A DNA stretch of 64,000 nucleotides from Desulfobulbaceae bacterium BRH_c16a (GTDB taxonomy: Bacteria; Desulfobacterota; Desulfobulbia; Desulfobulbales; Desulfocapsaceae): positions 186,001-250,000 of the forward strand of contig LADS01000058.1 of the NCBI GenBank assembly GCA_000961725.1, in the 5' to 3' direction. Positions 15,943-23,905 of the stretch are shown piece after piece; positions within the stretch are counted from its first letter, which is position 1; each line of letters begins with the position of its first letter. The position numbers and the translations under genes are program-made. The notes beneath the pieces were generated by a model, which saw nothing but the letters and a program-made list of their open reading frames with translations, was not told where the DNA came from and searched no databases.

Positions 15943-16473
15943 TCAATCCGTAATATGCTTTTCGACAAACTGGGCCATCAGCTCGTGAATGTTGTATGGC
16001 GGCCGGACATCGAAGTAGTGGTCGACAATCGCATGGCCCATTTCATGGGCTATCACTTGAAGCCGGGTATCGTCGACCGAGATATAGATGGTGTCTTCCG
16101 ACAGTGAGTAATAGGCGATATGGTTGACGTCCTTGTTGTATCTTTGTTTGTAGGTCGAAGACACATCCTGGCCGGTATCGAGCAGGACGATCTTGATATG
16201 GATGTTGTCCGGAAACATGTCGAGAACGGTTTCCGCTTTTTCAAAAACCGTGTCCAGTTTGGCGATAACCTCATCCTCGACGGTAACAATATTTTTTCTT
16301 CTTACAAACTGATCCAGCTTTCTTCCCAGTCTAACCCGATCGTTAAAGGTGTCGAGCTGTTTCTGGCTGCTGTATATCAAGGTGATGTACCTGCTCTTCG
16401 CCTCTTTGGCGCAAAGACGCAACGGCGAGAAAAGAATGCAGAAGACTGCGGTGCAGACAAGTATCTTAAACAT
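15943..16473 (-). CDS. Secreted metallopeptidase-like protein (HEMGH)
   Basis: 176 residues. The N-terminal 21 residues form a signal peptide. Near the C-terminus VIAHEMGHAIVDHYF contains HExxH, the zinc-binding and catalytic motif of gluzincin-type metallopeptidases, followed after about 15 residues by NIHELMAQFVEKH, whose glutamate may be the third ligand. The rest is short and not assigned to a family. It starts inside the end of the HAMP gene (eight-base overlap), so the two are cotranslated. A periplasmic peptidase is likely; substrate unknown. Confidence 0.65.
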   Translation of the reverse strand: MFKILVCTAVFCILFSPLRLCAKEAKSRYITLIYSSQKQLDTFNDRVRLGRKLDQFVRRKNIVTVEDEVIAKLDTVFEKAETVLDMFPDNIHIKIVLLDTGQDVSSTYKQRYNKDVNHIAYYSLSEDTIYISVDDTRLQVIAHEMGHAIVDHYFDVRPPYNIHELMAQFVEKHITD

Positions 16474-17074
16474 CGTTCAGAGTGTACGATGAGCAGATTG
16501 CCTTGATTTTTTTATTCTTTTCATCCAGGCTCCAGTAGAGGCCATTGATATCGTCCTGCTGCTCCGGAGAAAGGTTGAGAGACTTTGTCCTGGCCTGTTC
16601 GATGAGATCGGAAATCGCTTCGGAATGAGCCTGGACATGCTTCAGCGAAAGCGAGAGGTCTTTGTTGAAGCTGTTGATTTTGCTCGCCAGTTCCTTCCCT
16701 TCATCCTTGCTGCGCAAAAAGATCGTGTCATCCAGTCTTCTCTTCAGCATATTGTCGAGCGCCTTCTCGAATCGAAAGAGAGGACCGGCGATACGGTGCG
16801 TGATGAACATCGCGGTGATTACGAGAAATATACTGCCGATAACAAGAAAAATCCAGTGAGCTGTTAGGACATTTTTTAAAAGCATGCTAGGCGTCTGGCC
16901 AAGCTGCAGATCATTGTTGGTATATGAGATAGTTAGGGAGTCTGCGGAAAAAAGGCCAAGGAGAAAAATAAAGAACAGACAGCCTCCGGCAACGAAAAGA
17001 AAATAGCCAAGGATAAGCTTGCCCTGAAAGTCCTTTTTAATGAAAATATTCCTTCTCTTGTATTGCTGTGCCAT
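16466..17074 (-). CDS. Membrane protein with HAMP-like domain, no output domain
   Basis: 202 residues from the ATG at 17074, two bases after the upstream stop; a GTG at 17080 is also possible. Two transmembrane helices (about 20-45 and 75-95) flank a periplasmic segment of about 30 residues. A HAMP-like linker follows (THRIAGPLFRFEKALDNML) and then a long coiled coil to the end. There is no kinase, cyclase or methyl-accepting module. It sits between the PPIase-like and HEMGH genes in one operon; it may relay or scaffold at the membrane, but this is inference. Confidence 0.65.
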   Translation of the reverse strand: MAQQYKRRNIFIKKDFQGKLILGYFLFVAGGCLFFIFLLGLFSADSLTISYTNNDLQLGQTPSMLLKNVLTAHWIFLVIGSIFLVITAMFITHRIAGPLFRFEKALDNMLKRRLDDTIFLRSKDEGKELASKINSFNKDLSLSLKHVQAHSEAISDLIEQARTKSLNLSPEQQDDINGLYWSLDEKNKKIKAICSSYTLNDV

Positions 17075-17076
17075 AA

Positions 17077-17817
17077 TCACTCTTTGTCACTGTGGATGGT
17101 GATGGTCGCCTTCTGTTTCAAATCCGCCAGCCATTGATTCATCTGCTGTTCCCTCTTGTATTCCGTCAGCATTTCGAAGGTATGCTGTCTGTCGACTTTA
17201 TGAGATGCCGGGTCCGGCGACGGTTGGACGCTGTCGAGTCTGATGGCGTATTTATCGGTGCCGGTATCGAACCGGACGCCATACTGACCGGGCGAAAGAG
17301 CGGACAGCAGCATTCTGACCGGTGTGGCCAGATCGCTGAAAAGGACGGTGTTGGTCAAGCCCTTGGCCGCGCTTGCCTCTGTCTGCGATGCGGGGATGGC
17401 ATCCAGCCTGGTAAAGGTGACAACTGTGCCGTATAGAGCGATGTAGCTGTCAATCTCGCTGTCGGTGACTGTTGTTTCGAGTTGACTGTTCTTACGGTCG
17501 AGGAGGATTTTGATCAGGGAACTCTCGTAGAATTCCTGCAGCGATTTCCGGAAGCTTTCTTCTTTATTGATCGATTGTCGCTCGGCTTCCTCGATCAGCA
17601 GCTGGCGGGTAATTAGCGTGTCATATACATCGGACGGATCGTTCGAATGATATCCGGATTTTTTGCTTTCCAATGTCACTGCATTCCTGGCGATATTATG
17701 GCCGTTAATGGAGATGGCGATTTCATCTTTTGAAGGAGACTCTCCGGGAAGAAAGCCAAAGAGCGAGAACACCGTAGCGAGAATGACGATTACCAAGATA
17801 ATGTAAAGATACTTCAT
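17077..17817 (-). CDS. Membrane-anchored SurA/PpiC-like peptidyl-prolyl isomerase family protein
   Basis: 246 residues with an uncleaved-type N-terminal hydrophobic anchor (residues 3-22). The following helical region (DVYDTLITRQLLIEEAERQ, ESFRKSLQEFYESSLI) resembles the chaperone part of SurA/PrsA proteins. The C-terminal segment (LSALSPGQYGVRFDTGTDKYAIRLDSVQPS, split) resembles a degenerate parvulin domain. It probably assists periplasmic folding; isomerase activity is uncertain. First gene of a three-gene operon with the HAMP and HEMGH genes. Confidence 0.6.
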   Translation of the reverse strand: MKYLYIILVIVILATVFSLFGFLPGESPSKDEIAISINGHNIARNAVTLESKKSGYHSNDPSDVYDTLITRQLLIEEAERQSINKEESFRKSLQEFYESSLIKILLDRKNSQLETTVTDSEIDSYIALYGTVVTFTRLDAIPASQTEASAAKGLTNTVLFSDLATPVRMLLSALSPGQYGVRFDTGTDKYAIRLDSVQPSPDPASHKVDRQHTFEMLTEYKREQQMNQWLADLKQKATITIHSDKE

Positions 17818-17975
17818 AGGTTACTCTATTGTCATTTAAGGATGAAAGACGGTGCTTTTCCTGGCGATATCTTGGGAAAAATTATAAATCGAGTTAATTC
17901 TATCTGAAAAAAAATACGAAATGCAAGGAAAAACGCGGAAGAAAGGCCAAGGGCGATGGAGTGCGGGCAAAGGGC

Positions 17976-18230
17976 TCATGGTTTTTGTCGGGAGATAAAG
18001 TCGGCGATGGCACTTTTGCTCAGATGCAGGCCGCTTAAAACCTGGTCGTCGACTTTCAGCGCCGGGATCATCCTGATGCCGTCCAGCCATGCTCTGCGCG
18101 GAGAGAGCAGGATATCGATCTCTTCGATCCGGATCGAGGAATCCGCCGAGGCAAGTTGCTGCAGGTATCTCCGGGCGAGAGCGCAACGTGGACAGAATAT
18201 TGACCGGTAGAAGAGTATATGGGTAGTCAT
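17976..18230 (-). CDS. Glutaredoxin/thioredoxin-fold protein with CPRC motif
   Basis: 84 residues: THILFYRSIFCPRCALARRYL carries a CxxC redox pair at the end of the first strand, and IRMIPALKVDDQVL supplies the cis-proline (IP) of the thioredoxin fold. Small cytosolic disulfide or metal-handling proteins of this type are common in anaerobes; the partner is unknown. It is monocistronic, divergent from the YkgJ-type gene at 18406. Confidence 0.8.
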   Translation of the reverse strand: MTTHILFYRSIFCPRCALARRYLQQLASADSSIRIEEIDILLSPRRAWLDGIRMIPALKVDDQVLSGLHLSKSAIADFISRQKP

Positions 18231-18405
18231 CGTTTCCGAAATTTAATAATTGAAGGAATGGAGTATTAACCCGCCACGATAACGGATGATGCGAAAATTC
18301 TCAACCTGTGATTATCTGCTTTCTTGCCCGCCCGTTATGCTATAATGTCGGCAAGAAGATTTTTACCCACGAAAAGAACAAAAAGAGAGGCAATCGGGAC
18401 AAGGT

Positions 18406-19059
18406 ATGACAACGATGCAAACGACTTGTAAGAAATGCGGGAATTGCTGCAGAAAAGGAGGCCCCGCCTTGCATAGCCAGGATCTTCAACTGATAAGAGA
18501 TGGGAAAATTCCGGTAAGTGCCCTGATAACCATCAGAAAGGGCGAACTGGCCCACAATCCGGTTTCAGGCAATATCCAGCCGGTTGCAGTCGAGCTGGTG
18601 AAAATTATCGGCGCCGGGCGGCAATGGGACTGCTGTTATTACGATGAGACTACCGGCTGCACTATTTACGACCACAGACCTCATTCCTGCAGGGTCCTTA
18701 AATGTTGGGATACCGAAGAAATCCTTGCACTTGTCGAAAAAGACACCCTCAGCCGCTTCGATATCCTCGAAGCCGACGATCCACTCATTCCGGTTATCAG
18801 AGAGCATGAGCGAATATGCCCCTACGATGACCTGCAGGACATCCAGGCCAATCTGGGCAGATTATCCGAGAAGCGGAAAAGGGAACTGGAAAAACGGGTG
18901 CGCGACGACCTGCGCTTCCGGACAAGGATTATTGCCGATTATCAGTTGCAGCTGAGCAAAGAACTGTTCTGCTTCGGCCGGCCGTTCTTTCAGTTGCTGC
19001 AGGCGCTGGGGATCAGAATAACAGAATCGCAGGATGGCGTGAAGTTGAAGTGGGAGTAG
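18406..19059 (+). CDS. YkgJ family cysteine-cluster protein
   Basis: 217 residues. The N-terminal CKKCGNCCRKGG is the CxxCxxCC cluster of the YkgJ/UPF0153 family. Further cysteines follow in DCCYYDETTGCTIYDHRPHSCRVLKC (split) and RICPYDD, enough for a Zn or Fe-S centre. The helical C-terminus after residue 140 is unassigned. Family members are thought to bind metal, with role unknown. The stop TAG at 19057-19059 is part of a REP starting at 19056. Confidence 0.82.
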   Translation: MTTMQTTCKKCGNCCRKGGPALHSQDLQLIRDGKIPVSALITIRKGELAHNPVSGNIQPVAVELVKIIGAGRQWDCCYYDETTGCTIYDHRPHSCRVLKCWDTEEILALVEKDTLSRFDILEADDPLIPVIREHERICPYDDLQDIQANLGRLSEKRKRELEKRVRDDLRFRTRIIADYQLQLSKELFCFGRPFFQLLQALGIRITESQDGVKLKWE

Positions 19060-19519
19060 GTTGGGCTGTAAAGCCCAACGTTTTTATTGGGTTATGTTGT
19101 GGTGGGGATTGGGGGTGTTGGGGTGTTGGGGATGTTGGGCTTCACTTCGTTCAGCGCCAACCTACGCGTTCAGCGCCAACCTACGCGTTCAGCGCCAACC
19201 TACGCGGGCAGCGGCAACCTATGTGTTCAGCGGCAACCTATGTGTTCTGGTTTTTCGGCGAGGGGTGGTGGGGTGAGAATTTTTGGTGGGGTTCGGGTGG
19301 TGTAGGTTGGGCTGTGAAGCCCAACGTTTTTATTGGGGGTATGGGATTTTTTTGAATGTTGGGGGTTGTTGCGCTTTGATTGTCTTGGATGTTTGGATGT
19401 TGGAAATGTTGGGCTTCACTTCGTTCAGCACCAACCTACGCGTGCAGGTTTCATAAAAGGGTTTTATAAAGCGCCAAAGTTGTGTAGGTTGGGCTGTAAA
19501 GCCCAACGTTTTTATTGGG
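19056..19519. repeat. REP cluster downstream of the YkgJ gene and left of the RAYT gene
   Basis: REP heads GTAGGTTGGGCTG at 19056, 19302 and 19484 and degenerate tails near 19134-19165 and 19405-19440, where the palindrome centre reads TTCACTTCGTTCAG. The copy at 19484-19507 points into the RAYT gene and ends 13 bases from its stop. No gene lies between 19060 and 19519. Confidence 0.85.
19150..19244. repeat. Five tandem 19-bp repeats derived from a REP tail
   Basis: The unit TTCAGCGCCAACCTACGCG occurs at 19150, 19169 and 19188, then in a diverged form (CAGCGGCAACCTATGTG core) at 19207 and 19226. It is the distal end of a REP, so slippage or repeated end addition has amplified it. Confidence 0.9.
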
Positions 19520-20005
19520 TTATGGGGTGTTCGGGAACCCGTTTTTTATGAAGCGATGGATGCTGGAGTATGGCCAATCTGTCGGGCATTCAACGTGGCA
19601 ATGTTTCACGGGATTGAAGTGGATGTATTCTATATGGCGGGTATGATCCTGTTCGTCCCGAATAAGGTGCTCCCAATATCTGCGTTGCCATATGCCACGT
19701 TCTCTTTTGTTTATTCTGCTTGCGCTGCAAATTTCACCTTTGGGGATTTGCCGTGAAAAGAGGCTCTTGATAAGCATCCAGCGAGTGGTGTAATCGGCAT
19801 CGCCCCTGGGCAGAGTCCACAGGGTGTGGAGATGTTCCGGCAGGATAACAATTGCATCGATTGTAAAGGGATGGCATTTAACGACCAGAGACATGGCGTT
19901 GCGTAAAGCATCATTTTTATCGGTCAGCAGCGCAGACTGGCGATCGGCAAGATTAACCGTGAAAAAATAAGTTCCGCCTTCAAGGCGGGCTCGGCGGTAT
20001 TGCAT
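19520..20005 (-). CDS. REP-associated tyrosine transposase (RAYT, TnpA-REP)
   Basis: 161 residues, complete. MQYRRARLEGGTYFFTVNLADR, DAIVILPEHLHTLWTLPRGDADY (split) and HIEYIHFNPVKHC are the hallmarks of the RAYT branch of the Y1 HUH transposases: the HxH pair is EHLHTLW and the downstream tyrosine lies in the IEYIHFNPVKH helix. RAYTs bind and cleave REP hairpins as single strands. The gene is bracketed by inverted REPs (heads at 19484 and 20121), the usual RAYT-REP unit. It is the likely source of the REP copies in this window. Confidence 0.93.
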   Translation of the reverse strand: MQYRRARLEGGTYFFTVNLADRQSALLTDKNDALRNAMSLVVKCHPFTIDAIVILPEHLHTLWTLPRGDADYTTRWMLIKSLFSRQIPKGEICSASRINKRERGIWQRRYWEHLIRDEQDHTRHIEYIHFNPVKHCHVECPTDWPYSSIHRFIKNGFPNTP

Positions 20006-20120
20006 GGCAATGCTGTTCGGCGTGTTGATGAAATGTGCGGCAACGGCGGTGTTTGGGATAAATAATATCCCGGAGAATTTTTGATTTCAATGTTTTTCAT
20101 GGGATTGGGGGATGTTGAAT

Positions 20121-20201
20121 CGTTGGGCTTTACAGCCCAACCTACGGATTCCGATTCATGTAGGTTCCGGTTTCATGTAGGTTGGGCTGTAAAGCCCAAC
20201 G
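20121..20201. repeat. REP pair upstream of the RAYT gene
   Basis: GTTGGGCTTTACAGCCCAAC plus CTAC at 20121-20145, and GTAGGTTGGGCTGTAAAGCC at 20177 onward to 20201. A truncated GTAGG copy lies between them. A run of degenerate CCCAACGTT motifs continues to 20232, next to the end of the 4Fe-4S gene. Confidence 0.85.
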
Positions 20202-20233
20202 TTCCCAACAACGTTCCAACATTCCCAACGTTA

Positions 20234-21016
20234 TTACCAGGTTTTTCTGGCGAGTTCTTCACCTCTGGTTGAGATGGTGATCTGTTCAACCGGGACGGTT
20301 TTTCCGGCCCGTTCCATTGCCTTCTGGATTATGACGTTCATCGAGGCACAGCAGGGAACCTCCATGATGAGTATTGTCAGACTCTTGATGTTGCAGGTGG
20401 TGATGATTTCGGCAAAGCGCTGGACATAGCTCTCCGCGTCATCGAATTTGGGGCAGCCCATCATGACCGTTTTGCCGGCAAGATATTTTTCCTGAAAATT
20501 GCGGGCGGCAACCGCCGTGCAATCGGCCGCGACCAAAATGTCGGCATTCTGCAGGAAAGGAGCGTGCGCCGGAATAAGGCGAATCTGCACCGGCCAGTGG
20601 GTCAACTCGGAACTTCCACCTTTGGCCATGTCTATCCTGGCCGGAGTATTTGCCGACTGGCATGGCGATACCGCAGCAAGCGGGCGGGCGGCGAATGACT
20701 GGATATGGCTTGACGCGCAACCGCAATCCATGGTCTTCGGCTGCTCTTTTACTTTGGCCGCCTTTGCTTTTTCCTGCTCCAGATATTCTTCAACCGCTTT
20801 TTCGTCAAATTCGTCCGCATCCCGTTCTATGATCTTCAGCGCCCCGGTCGGGCAGGAGCCGAGACAGGCGCCCAGGCCGTCACAGAGTTTGTCGGCTACC
20901 AGTCTTGCCTTGCCGTCGATTATTTTCAGCGAGCCTTCCGCACAGTCGGGCACACATTGACCGCAGCCGTCACACAGCTCTTCATCGATTTGAATGATCT
21001 TTCTTGTAGTTTTCAT
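20234..21016 (-). CDS. 4Fe-4S binding protein paired with Hcp
   Basis: 260 residues. The N-terminus holds two ferredoxin-like motifs: CDGCGQCVPDC (residues 15-25) and CDGLGACLGSCP, the second with Leu where the second cysteine of a standard cluster would be. A linker with CGCASSH follows, then an alpha/beta C-terminal domain with VAADCTAVAARNF, MMGCPKFDD and MEVPCCASMN. Genes of this architecture commonly accompany hcp in sulfate reducers and may serve as its electron donor. RBS AAGGGGAGG is strong. An FNR/HcpR-like site lies upstream at 21129-21142. Confidence 0.82.
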   Translation of the reverse strand: MKTTRKIIQIDEELCDGCGQCVPDCAEGSLKIIDGKARLVADKLCDGLGACLGSCPTGALKIIERDADEFDEKAVEEYLEQEKAKAAKVKEQPKTMDCGCASSHIQSFAARPLAAVSPCQSANTPARIDMAKGGSSELTHWPVQIRLIPAHAPFLQNADILVAADCTAVAARNFQEKYLAGKTVMMGCPKFDDAESYVQRFAEIITTCNIKSLTILIMEVPCCASMNVIIQKAMERAGKTVPVEQITISTRGEELARKTW

Positions 21017-21101
21017 ATGTTTTCCTCCCCTTCAAGGGTGTTGAGATGCAGGATTGTTTTCGTTGCCGTGTATCAGCGGCATGTGCCTTACTGTTAAGTA
21101 C

Positions 21102-21142
21102 ATAATAGCATATCGGCAGGAGAATTCTTTGATTTGGGTCAA
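21102..21142 (-). promoter_or_regulatory. Promoter and FNR/HcpR-like operator of the 4Fe-4S gene
   Basis: TTGATTTGGGTCAA at 21129-21142 is an inverted repeat of type TTGAT-N4-GTCAA. On the minus strand a TATTAT -10 lies at 21107-21102. With the start near 21095 the operator centre sits at about -41, the class II activation position. A second site of the same form precedes hcp. Confidence 0.6.
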
Positions 21143-21203
21143 GTAACGCCACTTTTTGCAATTATTTGTGTATTAGGGCAGAAGGCTGTCTTGGGAAGAG
21201 GAC

Positions 21204-21239
21204 AAAAAAAGGCTGGACATCGATGTCGATGTCCAGCCT
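21204..21239 (-). terminator. Rho-independent terminator of hcp
   Basis: AGGCTGGACATCGA (21210-21223) pairs perfectly with TCGATGTCCAGCCT (21226-21239) around a two-base loop. On the minus strand the stem is followed by seven Ts (21210-21204). It ends hcp transcription before the 4Fe-4S promoter. Confidence 0.9.
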
Positions 21240-21262
21240 GGAGTTCTAAGCCTGAGTTTCTC

Positions 21263-22897
21263 TTATCCGAGGATGGCTTTCAGGTCTTCTTCGGGTGTTG
21301 CGGCGATCGGCTTGCAGGCGAAGTTTTCCACCAGAACATTTAGCACGTTCGGTGAAATAAAGGCCGGCAGGGAGGGTCCGAGACGGATGTCTTTGATACC
21401 CAGGCTGAAAAGGGTCAGCAGGATGACCACAGCCTTCTGCTCGTACCAGGACAGCACCATGGAGAGCGGCAGATCGTTGACGCCGCACTCAAAGGCCCCG
21501 GCAAGGGCAACGGCGATCTGGATTGCCGAGTAGGCATCGTTGCACTGGCCGACATCGAGGAGACGGGGAATGCCGCCGATATCGCCGAGCTTCTTGTCGA
21601 AGAAACGGAATTTACCGCAGGCCAGGGTAAGGATCATGCAGTCCGCGGGGACTTTCTCGACAAACTCGGTGTAGTAGTTACGGCCGGGTTTGGCGCCGTC
21701 GCAACCGCCGACCAGGAAGAAGTGGCGGATTGCCTTGCTCTTTACCGCATCGATCACTTTGTCGGCGACACCGAGGACGGTGTTGCGGGCAAAGCCGGTG
21801 AGAACCGAGTCGTTATCGACATCTGCCGGGAAGCCGGGCAGCTCCAGGGCGCGGTTGATAACCGGAGTGAAGTCCTTGTCGTTGCCGATATGGACGAGAT
21901 CCGGCCAGCCGACCAGGCCGGTGGTGAATACATTCGCCTTGTAGCTGTCGGCAGGCCTCTGGATGCAGTTGGTGGTAAACAGGATCGCTCCGGGGAACTG
22001 CGGGAATTCCTTGGCCTGATTCTGCCAGGCGGTGCCGTAGTGGCCGAAGAAATGGCTGTATTTTTTCAGTTCCGGGTAACCGTGGCAGGGCAGCATCTCG
22101 CCGTGGGTGTAGATGTTGATGCCTTTCCCTTCGGTCTGCTTGAGCAGCAGCTCAAGATCCCTGAGGTCATGACCGGATATCATGATGGCTTTGCCGGCTT
22201 TTACGCCGAGAGGCACCGGGGTCGGGACCGGATGGCCGTAGGTGCCGGTGTTGCCGGCATCGAGCAGTTCCATGGCCTTGAGGTTGACCTCACCGCATTT
22301 AAGCGCCAGGCCGACCAGTTGTTCGAGTCCTTGACCGGTTTTGGTGAACTCGGCCATTGTCTCGTGGAGGTAGGCGTATATCGAGTCGTCTTCCTTGCCG
22401 AGGATAGCTGCGTGATCGGCGTAGGCGGCCAGACCGCGCATGCCGTAGACGGTAATTTGCTTGAGGGAGCGGAGATCCTCGTTGGCGTCGAGCGAGTTCA
22501 TGAAATCGAGGGCCTGTCCCTGGGCCACCAGACCGTCAAGGGTCGAAGCAGGGGTGAAAGAGGCGGCCGCGGCGGCGAATTCGACATTGCCTCCTGCAGC
22601 TTTTACTTTGCCCTTGAGGGCTTCACGCAGCTCCACCGTCTGGTTCAGCCAGTTCTGGAACCGGAGCTGGTCGAAATCGACGTTGGTAAGGCAGGCGAAG
22701 ATCGCTTCTGCGGTAAAACGGTTGACTTTAGCGTCGTTCACCCCGACTTTCCGGCCTTCCGTTGCTACCAGGGAGAGGCCTTGGATTGCGTAGGTAAGAA
22801 GGTCCTGGAGTGCGGCAACTTCGTCGCTTTTTCCACATACACCGATTTTAGTGCAGGCAATCCCTTTGGCGGTCTGTTCACATTGATTACAAAACAT
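21263..22897 (-). CDS. hcp: Hybrid cluster protein (hydroxylamine reductase)
   Basis: 544 residues, the normal family length, starting at the ATG at 22897 with AGGAGA upstream; longer frames begin upstream of the operator. Cys3, Cys6, Cys15 and Cys21 (C-x2-C-x8-C-x5-C) are the proximal [4Fe-4S] ligands of the class found in Desulfovibrio. Downstream motifs such as HGEMLPCHGYPEL and GGCDGAKPGR belong to the hybrid cluster site. Hcp reduces NO and/or hydroxylamine and protects against nitrosative stress in the cytoplasm. Regulation by an HcpR-type activator is suggested by the site at 23050-23063. Confidence 0.96.
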   Translation of the reverse strand: MFCNQCEQTAKGIACTKIGVCGKSDEVAALQDLLTYAIQGLSLVATEGRKVGVNDAKVNRFTAEAIFACLTNVDFDQLRFQNWLNQTVELREALKGKVKAAGGNVEFAAAAASFTPASTLDGLVAQGQALDFMNSLDANEDLRSLKQITVYGMRGLAAYADHAAILGKEDDSIYAYLHETMAEFTKTGQGLEQLVGLALKCGEVNLKAMELLDAGNTGTYGHPVPTPVPLGVKAGKAIMISGHDLRDLELLLKQTEGKGINIYTHGEMLPCHGYPELKKYSHFFGHYGTAWQNQAKEFPQFPGAILFTTNCIQRPADSYKANVFTTGLVGWPDLVHIGNDKDFTPVINRALELPGFPADVDNDSVLTGFARNTVLGVADKVIDAVKSKAIRHFFLVGGCDGAKPGRNYYTEFVEKVPADCMILTLACGKFRFFDKKLGDIGGIPRLLDVGQCNDAYSAIQIAVALAGAFECGVNDLPLSMVLSWYEQKAVVILLTLFSLGIKDIRLGPSLPAFISPNVLNVLVENFACKPIAATPEEDLKAILG

Positions 22898-23021
22898 AGT
22901 CTTCTCCTGAAACATGGTTGGGTATTCGTCGTTGCGAATACGGTGGTTGTACTGTTTTTTTTTGGTATTCAATCCATGAGATCGGGGTGCGGCATTTCCT
23001 CTCTCGATCAGCGTTATGGAG

Positions 23022-23063
23022 AGAATACCCGCAAAGTGTCCCAAGATCTTTGATCTAGGTCAA
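23022..23063 (-). promoter_or_regulatory. Promoter and FNR/HcpR-like operator of hcp
   Basis: TTGATCTAGGTCAA at 23050-23063 is an inverted repeat matching the site before the 4Fe-4S gene at TTGAT and GTCAA. A minus-strand TATTCT lies at 23027-23022, putting the start near 23015 and the operator at about -41. The 5-prime leader would be about 118 bases. Confidence 0.6.
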
Positions 23064-23081
23064 GAACTGATTTTATTTTTA

Positions 23082-23879
23082 TTATTTTCTGCCGAGATGA
23101 AAAAGACAGCAAGAAGATGGAGCTGCGCCATAAAGTTTCAACTCATAGGATCCCCAGATATTTTCCGGAGAAAAACCAGTTCTGCCAAACATAAGCAGCC
23201 AGCGATCCAAAGGAAAGGCGGCAATTTCGTATATCGAATTATAGTCCTCGTTGGCGAGGCCCTTCTGCATCGGCCGGACGCGGAAGCGCTCCTCGATTTC
23301 GAGGGTCTGCGATTGCGGACGTGGTTTTTTCAGGATTTCCTTGATGATCCGCCCCCCGCCGGGACGGTCGAACATCTGAAACTGGAAGGTGCTCCGACCC
23401 TGGCGCAAGAAGTCGTCGGGTGGGACGAAGACCTGGACGATAAGCGTGCCGCCCGGATGCAGCGCCGCATTGCAGCCATCAAGGCAGCTCAGGATGCGAT
23501 CTTCCTGTCTCAGCAGATTGAGGGTGTTGTAAGGTATAAGGATCGTGTCGAACGACCGGCGGAAGCCGGGGGCCGTCATGTCCATGCAGACGAACCGGCA
23601 GTGCGCCGATTTCTTCAGGGCGGCCAGGCGCAGCATCGGCATGGAAATATCCATGCCGGTTACCGGGCGGTTTTTTTCGGCGATCCGGCAGGCTACACGG
23701 CCGGTTCCGCAGCCCATTTCGAGGATTCTGCCGCGTTCCGGCAGGACTTTTTTATAAAAAACTATATCTTCCCGGAAGTCCTCCATCTCCAGCCGGTAAA
23801 AATCACACGCGAGTTCTTCCGGTAAGGGAAGAAAGATGTCATCGGGTTCGTCTGCATAGTCCCGGTAGATTTTCACCAC
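23082..23879 (-). CDS. Class I SAM-dependent methyltransferase
   Basis: 265 residues. RGRILEMGCGTGRVACRIAEK is motif I (E/DxGxGxG), GMDISMPMLRLA carries the acidic residue binding the SAM ribose, and FVCMDMTAPGF and TILIPYNTLNLL follow as motifs II and III. The substrate cannot be deduced. The start is a GTG at 23879 with a second GTG next to it. It is 26 bases downstream of the 160-residue unknown gene and may share its operon with fprA. Confidence 0.85.
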   Translation of the reverse strand: MVKIYRDYADEPDDIFLPLPEELACDFYRLEMEDFREDIVFYKKVLPERGRILEMGCGTGRVACRIAEKNRPVTGMDISMPMLRLAALKKSAHCRFVCMDMTAPGFRRSFDTILIPYNTLNLLRQEDRILSCLDGCNAALHPGGTLIVQVFVPPDDFLRQGRSTFQFQMFDRPGGGRIIKEILKKPRPQSQTLEIEERFRVRPMQKGLANEDYNSIYEIAAFPLDRWLLMFGRTGFSPENIWGSYELKLYGAAPSSCCLFHLGRK

Positions 23880-23905
23880 TGTCGATCAACCATCATTATT
23901 GTCCC

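Noticed and set aside
15268..15988. Several overlapping frames with GWAVKPN and GFTAQPT repeats
   Set aside because: They are translations of the REP palindrome in different frames with no start site or codon signal.
21722..23053. 443-residue plus-strand frame across hcp
   Set aside because: Antisense to hcp, whose cysteine motifs, start and terminator are clear.
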